Positions 33,382 to 42,500 of a stretch of DNA of 42,500 nt are shown piece after piece. The position numbers and the translations under genes were made by a program. Numbering within the stretch: position 1 is the first letter of the stretch; each line of letters starts with the position of its first letter. Location of the stretch: contig NC_092569.1 in assembly GCF_037975245.1 (NCBI RefSeq), forward strand, positions 12,957,501 to 13,000,000, written 5' to 3'. This DNA is from Apostichopus japonicus. Its lineage: Eukaryota > Echinodermata > Holothuroidea > Aspidochirotida > Stichopodidae. Below the pieces are notes generated by a model. The model was given only the letters and a program-made list of their open reading frames with translations. It did no database searches and was not told where the DNA came from.

Positions 33382-34170
33382 TGATACATGCTATGAATAT
33401 CTCGTTTGTATCTTTGGTATCTGTTGTACTCGATACATGCTTTGAATGTCTCGTTTGCATCTTTGGTATCTGTTGTACTCGATACATGCTTTGAATGTCT
33501 CGTTTGTATCTTTGGAATCTGTTGTATTTGATACATGCTTTGCATGTCTCGTTTGCATCTTTGGAATCTGTTGTATTTAATACATGCTTTGAATGTCTCG
33601 TTTGTATCTTTGGTATCTGTTTTTGTATTTGATACATGCTTCGAATGTCGCGTTTGTATCTTTGGTATCTGTTATATTTGATACATGCTTTGAATGTCTC
33701 GTTTGTATCTTTGGTATCTGTTTTTGTATTTGATACATGCTTCGAATGTCTCGTTTGTATCTTTGGTATCTGTTTTTGTATTTGATACATGCTTTGAATG
33801 TCTCGTTTGTATCTTTGGTATCTGTTATATTTGATACATGCTTTTAATGTCTCGTTTGTATCTTTGGTATCTGTTGTATTTGATACATGCTTTGAATGTC
33901 TCGTTTGTATCTTTGGTATCTGTTTTTGTATTTGATACATGCTTTGAATGTCTCGTTTGTATCTTTGGTATCTGTTTTTGTATTTGATACATGCTTTGAA
34001 TGTCTCGTTTGTATCTTTGGTATCTGTTTTTGTATTTGATACATGCTTTGAATGTCTCGTTTGTATCGTTGGTATCTGTTGTATTTTATGCATTCTTAAA
34101 ATGTCTCTTTGGTATCTTTGGTATCTGTTGTATTTGATACATGCTTTGAATGTCTCGTTTGTGTCTTCAA
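33382..34170. repeat. 49/52-bp minisatellite, about 15 units
   Basis: Units start GATACATGCTTTGAATGTCT and continue CGTTTGTATCTTTGGTATCT, then end in GTTGTATTT (49 bp) or GTTTTTGTATTT (52 bp). Both lengths leave remainder 1 on division by three. The minus strand therefore stays open through all frames and yields a 238-codon frame with a three-phase repeat. That frame lies inside the transporter intron and is not a gene. The 49- and 52-bp forms are interspersed, which suggests unequal exchange. Confidence 0.96.
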
Positions 34171-34398
34171 TTTCTGTTTTTGTATGTGACGTTGAAATTT
34201 TAATAATAGAGGGCAGAACGTAGAAAGTCTGTGGTTGGAAGCGGACGCTTAATCCGGATTGTAATCAACGGAGAGTAACCTCCAGTTCGACTTGACTAAT
34301 CTTTCGTGTGTATACTTCTCGCATAACCTCGTAAGCTTGGCAATAATATAGATTATGATAACATTTATTTTGCATTTATATCATATATATTCATTTAC

Positions 34399-34499
34399 CT
34401 GTGCATAAACTGACCAGCAACCCCACGATAAGAGTGGTAGAACCAAAAGCAAGACTATACCAGGAATAAGAAAGCGCGTACATCGTTGCTATAGCTGGT
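34399..34499 (-). CDS. SLC5A8-like cotransporter, last transmembrane exon
   Basis: The acceptor CTTCAACAG| is phase 2 and the donor GCACAG|GTAAATG is phase 1. The exon reads 'PAIATMYALSYSWYSLAFG', then 'STTLIVGLLVSLCTG'. The 'LSYxxYSxxGxxxTxxVGxxVSxxTG' pattern is the final membrane helix of the SLC5A5/A6/A8/A12 group, in which a Tyr/Ser-rich start leads to a Val/Leu helix and a closing TG. Confidence 0.92.
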
Positions 34500-34639
34500 C
34501 TGTTGAAGGAACAGAAAAATATCTTAGAAAGGTGAAGAGAACACAATTTATGATGTACAGTGTTTACATATGATTGATCGAGATGGTTACGACGAACAAC
34601 TTTTTTTTCCAAAACCCTAAGAAAAATCTCTCTTAGTTG

Positions 34640-35935
34640 TGGTGATACATTTTAGTGTTAATTACTGTTTAAGGCCTGGAGGGGTGGGGAAAGTGGAGGG
34701 AGGGGGGAGGAGGGGGATGACAATGCGTGATATCATGGTGCCACTTATAGTTGGTCATACCTTTTCCTGTCCCTTTGCATTTCCTTTGCATGTTTGGTTG
34801 GAAAGTAAACATAAGCAGTGTTGTTAATGGGAACAATTCGAATATTAGGTCATATTAACAATTTCTATATAATTGAGATTGCAAATTGTAATAAACCCAT
34901 ATCTATTTAGGAAACTGAACGAGACAAATAAAGGAAAACATATGAATCACAGAAGGCTAGAAGATGTCATATTAGGGCTTAGTCGGGTTTCGAATCTTCT
35001 AACTAGATTAAAGCCACAGTTCTCATGTGTATGGGGGGAAATTGTTCATTATAAATAATCTATCAACATGGTCAATGATAATATACTAATAACAAAACTG
35101 ATTTCAAAAATGGTGTAACATGCATCTTTCACGTGAACAGAAATGAATTTTGATGTTGGAGAACCAATGGTAGCCAACGCTCTAGAGGCTCCAAATTTAA
35201 ACTCATTTCACTTGAAAATGTTTCTTTTATATCTCTGAGAGTCATTAAAGGCAAGTATTGTTGTAAACACTTCTTATAAAAGATTTTCGTAGTTGGATGT
35301 AATAAGGGATATGAATATTTCATAATCACGTGGTCCCATACGTGCTATCAAGTTAAGGAGGGGGTAGGGTGGGATGAGGTGGGGTTGGGGTAGTTTGGGT
35401 GAGGTGGGGTGGGGTGGGATGGGGTGAGGCGGGAACAGGAAAGGGGACCAAAGTGTGCGCATGCATGTCTCACCCACTATATGTAAGCGTTTATCACGCG
35501 AAACTAAACAGCACACATTTTCCGTTATATTCTCTTGGTGGATATCGGTAAAGACGATCTCTCTATTTATGTAATAAGTTGTAAATAAAGCTGCACACTT
35601 CAAATATGTGCTTTCATCGATGAATTGATCAGATTGACGGCAAACTACGTCTCTGTTATCAAAACGCACCAAGCATTTACCTAAACTCACGCATACGTTA
35701 AATATTTGTTCTATAATTTCGGTAAATATCGGTAAAACATATCATGATAATACTTCAAAATACAAACTTTGTGTAACTTCCTTATTCATTCACTATATCA
35801 ATTTTAGCCATTGTCATCATAGGTAAAACAGTATAGGTGCTAACTGAAATGCCTTTCTTTTATGATTTACCTTTTATTACAATTCGACATTTAAGATGAA
35901 TTTAAACGTCTCCGTAAAATGGATAAATTTGGCAC
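34640..35935 (-). other. SLC5 intron with G-rich tracts
   Basis: Two strongly G-rich tracts occur: about 34677-34715 (GGAGGGG, GGGGGGAGGAGGGGG) and 35357-35440, where GGGGT, GGGAT and GGTGGGGT words alternate. Both have four or more closely spaced GGG runs on the plus strand and could form G-quadruplexes in DNA. The gene's transcript would carry the C-rich strand. No extra exon was found. Confidence 0.6.
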
Positions 35936-35939
35936 GTAC

Positions 35940-36169
35940 CTGTCATCAGGTGCTCCGATAGTCCCAGGTATTTCTGTAAAACCTGTTCTCATGGGATATT
36001 CAGTAAATCCTACAGAATAGTCAGAAATATTCGAAATAGCACCAGGAAATCGGGCTGCGCAATTATACGTGTACAAGGGTGGATCTTCAAGTGGTGGAGG
36101 ATAAAACTGGGATCCGATGTTGATCCAAAAGGCAGCAATCAGACCACTCAATAGTCCAACAATTGCACC
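35940..36169 (-). CDS. SLC5A8-like cotransporter, helix plus extracellular loop exon
   Basis: The acceptor ATATTTAG| is phase 0 and the donor GATGACAG|GTACGTG is phase 2. Residues in order: 'GAIVGLLSGLIAAFWINIGS', 'QFYPPPLEDPP', then a long loop with 'NCAARFPGAISNISDYSVG'. The helix 'GAxVGLLxGLxxxxWxxIGxQxYPP' is a hallmark of the sodium/monocarboxylate and iodide cotransporter branch of SLC5. The loop has an N-glycosylation sequon (NIS), as extracellular loops in this family do. The weak point is an acceptor with a short, A/T-mixed tract. Confidence 0.93.
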
Positions 36170-36324
36170 CTAAATATATATTGAAAAAAAAAAGAATAAA
36201 CACGTAAATCAAAAGAGGAGCAAGGTCACGGTTATTTTTAATAAGCTAGATGGAACTTTTGGTGAACAAGCCCCTATCCCTTCCCCCTTCTCCGTTCTCC
36301 ATCCGTCGATTTCAATAGCACAAG

Positions 36325-37785
36325 GAAAGATGAGGAGAGATTGGGAGGGGGGAGGGGGCAGGAGGAGGAGGAGGAGGGAAAATGGGATGGCTTTTTAGGC
36401 CATAATTTTAGTCTTAATTTGTTAAAGTAAAAAGAAAAAAAAGTAAGTGCTGGTAATGTTTCTCAAGCTATTCCGATTTTCAAGATATTCTCGCGTGAAA
36501 TATGCTTAATGATATCTGGAACGCTCCTTTAAGGCTAAATGGATGATGACGTCAGCTTCTCGGTACAAGACTGACTGTTAATGTTAATCCATTGTTTTAT
36601 ATATGATAATTACTCGATGAAAGGATTTTCTTTTTAACTTGATGTAAACAACAGAGCACCTTTGGATGCTGTTCAACACAATATCTTTAAAATGTCCTTT
36701 GAGGCCATGAATTGTCTCAGGTTTTCCCATTGAGTTTTTGTGTTGAATCAGAGGAATTGATATAACGGTCTGAGATGTGAAAACTATATAGTCCATTCAC
36801 TTCACTTGATGGCCATCAGATGCTTAAAGGGTCATTTTATCAAATATTAAAAGGTGTATAGGAATAGAACATAGACCGATAGAAGCGATTATTAAAGGTC
36901 TGCAGCATACCAAAATTAATTTGCGATCGTTCAAAGGATTAGTTTTGGTCGGATTTCGATTATTGATACGTCATATAGATGATGTCCAGCACAAAACAAG
37001 TGAAATTAACGTTCTTACAGCTATAATACCGCTTTTCAAACATATTCACCATTAGAATCAGTTGAATGTAAAGAATGCTCCTTTAAGGTCTAAGTCTAGG
37101 ATGACGCCGACTTTGTTAGTTAGGTTCAAACCTAATCTATTTTTTTTTCTGAAATCGTCAAGATTCAACCGAATTGAAAATTAGGAACTGAACGAATGAA
37201 ATTTCTGCCTTATATAATCGTCGTTGGATAAATGTTTGTCAACTGAAGTAACAGAGTAATACCTTTTCATGTTTCTTTGTCTTTGCTAGAAAAATCGGAC
37301 ATGAAATCACCAAACTGTGACAAATTCAAATCTTTAAGAAGAGATAATTTGCCTTATACGTTGCATTTGCGCCCTGAAATTAATATTTCTAGACCGAGCA
37401 TACAGGCTACCCATGTGCAACCAAGCTATTAAATCCCACGCACTAACTATTGAACGTGTCTATCATGCATCTGAAGAGAAAATATAACATATTGCAACAA
37501 GGTCTATCTCTAACCAATTTTTAAAATTTTCTGACATAGGCCCTTTTTGAACGGTGAAGACGGTTTTGTGCAGTTATTTTCACTCAGTGACAAATATAAG
37601 AACTGTAACTCAGCATTTTCCAGACTATTAGCTTCTAACATGAACACCTCGTGATCCTTGCGTACACACTTGAAGCAGGACTCAAAAATACGTACATTAG
37701 TACCAAGCGCCGTATATAGAGATCTACGGCTCTATTAAGGACATATATATAACAACACCCTCTGAACCCAATAGTTTCGCATCCC
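36325..37785 (-). other. SLC5 intron, left part
   Basis: G-rich stretch at about 36330-36385 (GGGAGGGGGGAGGGGG, then (GGA)n). Two diverged copies of a block with CTCCTTTAAGG followed by GGATGATGACGTCAGCTT or AGGATGACGCCGACTT lie at about 36510-36560 and 37060-37115. A perfect CRE palindrome is at 36547-36554. No exon is seen. Confidence 0.5.
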
Positions 37786-39769
37786 CATTTCTATGGAACG
37801 CCAAAAGGGTCAACAATATACGATGGTGATGTAAAATCATCATTGTATGTGTTTACATTATCATCGTATACTTAAATATCATCATTGTATGTTTTAACAT
37901 CATCATAGTATACTTAAATATCATCATTGCATATTTTAACATCATCATCGTATACTTAAACATCATCATTGTATCTTTTAAATCATCATACTATAGTATA
38001 CTTAGATATCATCATTGCATGTGTCTACATCATCATCGTATCATAATAAAATAATAATAAAATAGTACTTCATCGTTGTATTTTGACTTGGATTCTGTCT
38101 ATGAAACTTAGATCAGATACAAAAGTAGCTATATTTGGTTAAATCACAAATTCTATGAGAGTTGTGATAGATAATAGTTTAACAATTAACCTAACTGATG
38201 TGTGAGTATATATGTGGGAGTTTAACAGGCAAAAGTTTTTTCGATCATGTTAATGCGTACGTGCTATAGATATATATGCTGTCAAATAGAATAGAAAATT
38301 ATGGTCCCTATAAATGGTGGTCAAATTTAAGAAGCGGCAGAGATATTACATTTTCCCTAACACTGCTCAAAGCACTTTTTCTTTTCTCTTATTGGACTGT
38401 ATCTTCAATATCTTAGGAAAAATGTGGGAAGCAAAAACTTGAGAAATATACTGGTGCAAAGGAGGCACTTGATCATGTTAAATATGTGTGAAATATTATT
38501 TAGCCGTTATTTGAGGTGCATTTGGGGATGGAGGAGGGAGGGGGGAGTTGGAATGGAGGAAAGGCATAACTGGTGAGAATGGATCATTGTTGATGGGTGC
38601 AGGGGGAACAACATATGCAGCATTTAGCCCAGTAGTTGCTATATATCGTCATTGGGCCATTTTAGTCAAAATGTAACTTTTTATTTTTTTTTGTTTTTTG
38701 TTTTGTTAAATTATGATTTGGCTAAAATGGTAACAACATTAAACAAAACTTTATTCCGTTAAATTTGACGTTCCGTTACCACTGCTTGTTTTTTGAGAAA
38801 TTAACCTTAAATTTTACCCCAAAATTGTACAGCCACAACGGAAGTTCTCACCCGTAGGTCCGCTATGGTTTTGCTATAAACGATAGCATATTTTCGGAAA
38901 ATAAAAAGTAATAAGGAAAACCAAATGAATTTATGTCAACATGCAGGTATCTAATACAGCTGAACTAGCATCATTATCAATTGTGTGATAAGGCAGCTGG
39001 TTTATTCATCAACTTTCTGATCTCCATAAAGGTGGCTGACTTTAAATAGTTCTTATCAATAAGATCCCTTTGCCCAGCTTCCAATTAGTTTCACAACAAA
39101 TTTGCCTCGCCATGCCAAAATACTGATGCATTATGGGTAAATATCTCAGTACCAATCAATTGATGTTTGTCCTCCAATAAAAGTATACAAGTTGCTTTTG
39201 AAAATGACTGTTACCCTGGCTTTTGAAACTTCAGAGGAGTTTTCTTAGAACACTATATAGGGTAAAGATCCACAGACCCTTTTCATCTTGATAGAAAAGT
39301 AATGGCGTCTACCCACAAAGGGTTTCAGTTTGCTCCGCCAGTCACCCCCCCCCCCCCCATTCTAGTCTTCTAGACTCTTTGATTGTGTGGTGAAGCATGC
39401 ATGGTAACTATCAGTAGGTGCTATAATTTATTCATGCATCCTACAACTAACATAAAACATTGTGGGTTTTTTTGTCTGTGCAAGGAAAACAACCACTATT
39501 TTGTTGTGTTCATGAGTCCGGGTAGAAAGCAGTTTTTACATTCCGAATTAAAAGAAGTTAAACTGACGTTTTTCAAAAAATCGTTTCAGGAGGTCCTGTG
39601 AATTACGTGACCTTGTTGGATTTGAGAAAATTGTAACAAAAGAAGGTAGAAAAGAGGCTGACATGTTAGAATTCCAGTTGAAAATGAGAAATTAATATTC
39701 AACATTTCCACCTAAAGTGCATCTTTACTTGACTTGTAAAAGTTCCATAAAAGTGACCTCCCTGCATGG

Positions 39770-40107
39770 CAGAGGCGGAGCTAGGGGTATTGGTCAGAGG
39801 GGGCGAGAATAGTCTGTTATGGCGCTTTCGACACTATCCAAGCGGAGCGCCACCACGAGTTGGCGCGGAGCGTATACAGAAAGTTTTTGAGTAAAGATAC
39901 TCCCTATATCGCCGGAAATGACCCTTTCCGGGCCTTGCTAATTTGCAGATAATGTGACAAATGTCAATAGGTAGATGAGAGCACAATAAAAAAGGCAATA
40001 ATCGCAAATAAGTAAAAAGTGGTAAAAAGCTGAAAAGGGCGCCAGCAGTCCATTTGAGTCCGTCAGGGGGGCATCCGCCCCCTGACTGTATGGACGCTCC
40101 GCCACTG
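39770..40107. mobile_element. hAT-type MITE with 8-bp target duplication
   Basis: The ends CAGAGGCGGAGC and GCTCCGCCACTG are inverted repeats. CTGCATGG flanks both sides (39762-39769 and 40108-40115), an exact 8-bp duplication. CAG-type ends and 8-bp duplications define hAT elements. It is 338 bp and non-coding. It is related to the degraded copy at 30803-31054 through shared words (GAGTTGGCGCG, TCGCCGGAAATG). It is nested in the 3.5 kb inverted-repeat element. Confidence 0.92.
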
Positions 40108-40672
40108 CTGCATGGTAGCTTTTTCTTACTATTTGAATGTCAAAATATTCACATATTCACAAAAGTTGAATGCTTCAGATATCTTATTTTAACTTCTTCT
40201 TTATGAACTGTTTTCTGGAACAAGATAACACAACAGATGTATACAGGTGGTTAATAGACATTAACAGAAAAACTCCTTCCCCTTCCCTTTCCTGTTCCCC
40301 ACCCCTATTGTCCCCCTCCCCTCCCATTCCCCACCAAATTAGTAAAGAAAAGTTACCTTCAGAAGGGACACATGGGCAAATTTCATTTCTTCCAATCATA
40401 TCATTTTTAGAAGAATCGAAGATAAATCAGCTATAAGTACATAAAAATGTTTAAATGGTCTGAATCTATTTCTAAACAATGGTCATACCAACCATTATTT
40501 GTTCTGCTTCAGTAATATAACCCGTGAATGAAAAAAAGAAAAATGTTTTAAATAAATGTTTTAATGAATGGCATATGGCTTTAGACAGAAAGTAAGTTTT
40601 GACCCTATGTTATAGAACATTAAAAAGCTCTGATATCAGTGTAGGTTGTACTACTGTACACACCACTTTTAA

Positions 40673-41032
40673 AGGGTGTGAAGACTCGCGCAAAACGAAA
40701 CGTCTAATGCCGGCAATCTGACCTAGTTTCGAATGAGGTGTAACAGAAGTGTTAGACATAACCATCGATCCCAGATAATACGCATACAGCTAGCTACCTT
40801 CGGTAATTAGACACTTGTGTACAGTCAGTACATACAGCTGCGGTCAATACCCACAGCACAGTGTGCAAACGATACAGCGATGGACATCTCAGGTACATCT
40901 AAAGATAACAAGGTATCACGTTTCATTACTGTCTGCATTTTGTAGCGACAAGCAGAAAACTTCACTTGCAAGCAACGGAAAGTTTTTTTTTTCAGAGCGC
41001 GGCACGCGGTTTGGGGCGAGTCTTCGATGCCT
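40673..41032 (-). mobile_element. MITE with TTAA target duplication, copy 2
   Basis: AGGGTGTGAAGACTCGC opens the left end, after TTAA (40669-40672). GCGAGTCTTCGATGCCT closes the right, before TTAT (41033-41036), a TTAA changed by one base. It matches the MITE at 28829-29187 over its full length in reverse orientation, with many substitutions and one poly-T expansion. It is nested in the 3.5 kb inverted-repeat element, close to its right array. Confidence 0.88.
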
Positions 41033-41327
41033 TTATTAGTAACTGAGAATGACCCAGGTTTAACCATCTTGTGCTCATCACATAAAGTGGCTGGATAACA
41101 TTGATATCATCATTGTATGTTTTTATATCATCATCGTTAACTTAAATATCATCATTGTATGTTTTTACATCATCATCGTTAACTAAGCATCATCATTGTA
41201 TGTGTTACATCATCGTTAACTTAAGCATCACCATTGTACGTTTTTACATGATCATCGTATATTGCTGACACTTTTGGCGTTCCATACCATTTCAACGCAA
41301 AATAATATTTAACGAGAGACAACTTAC

Positions 41328-41414
41328 CACTGCATTTGCGCACGGAAAGAAAATTCCCAGACTGAATAGTCCCAGGAGAGGTCCGCCTACCATTCCAAAG
41401 AAACTCAGTGCGGT
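41328..41414 (-). CDS. SLC5A8-like sodium/monocarboxylate cotransporter, core helix exon
   Basis: The acceptor TTATTGCTTTCAG| and donor GCAGTG|GTAAGTT are both phase 0. The 29 residues read '[20 protein letters not shown]' then 'IFFPCANAV', the strongly conserved 'GxxGGPLxGLFxLGxxxPxAN' helix of SLC5A8, A12, A5 and A6. These carriers move sodium with monocarboxylates, iodide or vitamins across the plasma membrane. With the exons at 35940, 34399, 32383 and 31265, all phases agree and 207 residues of C-terminal protein are encoded. That is roughly the last third of a protein of about 600 residues. The sodium-site helices lie in exons to the right of the window. SLC5A8-like is the best match from motif memory; A12 or A6 is possible. 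Confidence 0.92.
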
Positions 41415-42500
41415 CTGAAAGCAATAATATCATTGCAACTTGAGCATATGTAAGAGGGCACTTGATACAAATAAAAATATTGAACAACTGTCGTAAATTA
41501 AAGGTTCGGTCTACAGTTCGAGGATACCATGAAGGGAACTGTATGTTTTCAATAAATCAATCATTGTAACAATATTTTTTAAATAAAATGTAATATTAAT
41601 GTAAAATGTAAATAAATATGAAAAAGAAATTAACAAGGCACAATTCCGTAATTCAAAATTCCAAAGCGAATGTGTTAACCCAAATTTGAGTTTCTTGATA
41701 TTTCTTCGGTCGATATGCATATTCATGTTAAAGGAATCTTAATGATGACGATATCACAGAAACCACACACTCTATCACTCTGTGGATTAAACAGGCTGAA
41801 TATTATTGGAGTGGACGTGCACATTTTCAGATATTGTACCACTAACCGAGTCTGCAAATCCATGGACCTCTCATAAAAATAAATAAATGAATCTCTTAAC
41901 AATACACTTGAGGATTACACAAAAAGTGCAACGAATTCTGTTCTGTTTATCTTTTATGTTATTTTTTATTATCATTATTTTGAGTGACAAAGACGAACCT
42001 TCAGGTTCCTGTGGTGTCTACTGTAATGCGAACTCGGGATTTAGTCACCTATAACGTAGACTATATGCTTATTGGAAAATTAACTGACAAGAGAACGGTA
42101 ACTCTTTAAACAATCTACCGTCACGCCTTCTTCAAATATCCTGCCGTGACATCTGTGTGAACTATTTCGAAATATCTATACCAGATGTCATTATTATGTT
42201 GTCAATATATAAACATGTATGAGATATATACAAGTAACAAGTACTTATACATTTGGTGGTCTTATTTGCTATGGGAACAATAGCCTAATACCCAACCACG
42301 AACGTACCACGGAAACACGTAAACATAATCGGTTTAACATTCACTATAAGAGCCAATGTAAACCACGAATGAGTGTTACAGTTAAGTATTACGTTTCGTA
42401 CCAATTCGAGGAAATTTGAAACACCAGGAAAACTGACTCTGACCGAGACTTAGTGACTATATTACTAAGTAGAAGTGATACGGTGTCATCCAACCCTGGG
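41415..42500 (-). other. SLC5 intron, right edge
   Basis: The preceding exon should end in a 'GxxLQ'-type segment of the previous helix. No such exon with splice sites was found up to the window edge, so this is read as intron. AT-rich, with no element recognised. Confidence 0.5.

Larger units (their letters stand above)
37792..41286. mobile_element. Inverted-repeat element, 3.5 kb, with minisatellite ends
   Basis: The left terminus TATGGAACGCCAAAAGGGTC and its inverse at the right (GACACTTTTGGCGTTCCATA) are flanked by CCATTTC on both sides (37785-37791 and 41287-41293), a 7-bp target duplication. The terminal matches extend about 40 bp to ATATACGATG. Inside each end is an array of about 38-42 bp units with ATCATCATTGTATG and CATCATCGTATACTTAAA (left about 37835-38045, right about 41105-41260). 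The left end can fold into a 19-bp stem (TATACGATGGTGATGTAAA against TTTACATTATCATCGTATA). No transposase was found. Seven-bp duplications and repeat-rich termini recall Galileo-like foldbacks of the P superfamily, but the end sequence does not settle it. Confidence 0.8.

Noticed and set aside
33377-34093. 238-codon minus-strand open frame with repeated IQTRHSKHV-type blocks
   Set aside because: It is the translation of a 49/52-bp minisatellite through all three frames inside an SLC5 intron; there is no start context and no domain.

Overview
The window is eukaryotic, AT-rich, intron-rich and full of repeats. It is most likely from an echinoderm (sea cucumber, urchin or star) or another marine deuterostome. 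The evidence is two divergent interleukin-17 genes, a Penelope-like retroelement fragment, tRNA-derived SINEs, TTAA-flanked and hAT-type MITEs, and short exons with consensus splice sites. Taxon assignment is inference: no rRNA or mitochondrial marker is present.

Three real protein-coding genes can be supported, all on the minus strand. (1) IL-17-like gene 1 (about 5.5 to 2.06 kb) has a TATA box, a 12-codon first exon, a 2.75 kb intron holding a 47-bp minisatellite and two perfect CRE sites, and a second exon carrying the full cystine-knot domain. (2) IL-17-like gene 2 (about 22.0 to 19.55 kb) has a TATA box, a signal-peptide exon and a cystine-knot exon joined by a phase-2 intron. (3) The last five coding exons of an SLC5-family sodium/monocarboxylate cotransporter (SLC5A8-like) lie between 41.4 and 31.27 kb. 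Its 5' exons lie beyond the right edge.

The rest is mobile and repetitive DNA. From left to right: a Penelope-like tail between two (TA)n tracts, with a degenerate hammerhead-like motif (0.8-1.5 kb); a SINE-like unit interrupted by a 5.2 kb CACTA-like non-autonomous transposon (6475-11690) that holds a 1.5 kb foldback and a 420-bp tandem duplication; an L2/CR1-type LINE tail (15 kb); three copies of one tRNA-derived SINE family (16.9, 23.5 and 28.0 kb); a U2 snRNA 5' fragment (25.0 kb); two copies of one TTAA MITE (28.8 and 40.7 kb); two hAT-type MITEs (30.8 and 39.8 kb); and a 3.5 kb inverted-repeat element with a 7-bp target duplication in the SLC5 intron (37792-41286), which contains one copy of each MITE type. 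Several minisatellites lie inside introns.

The two IL-17 genes would encode secreted cytokines, while the SLC5 gene encodes a plasma-membrane solute carrier. Nothing in the sequence links the transporter to the cytokines beyond shared strand and proximity. The most notable points are the differing intron phases of the two IL-17 genes, a near-consensus kappaB site next to the gene 1 TATA box, an excess of perfect CRE palindromes, and the two inverted-repeat elements.
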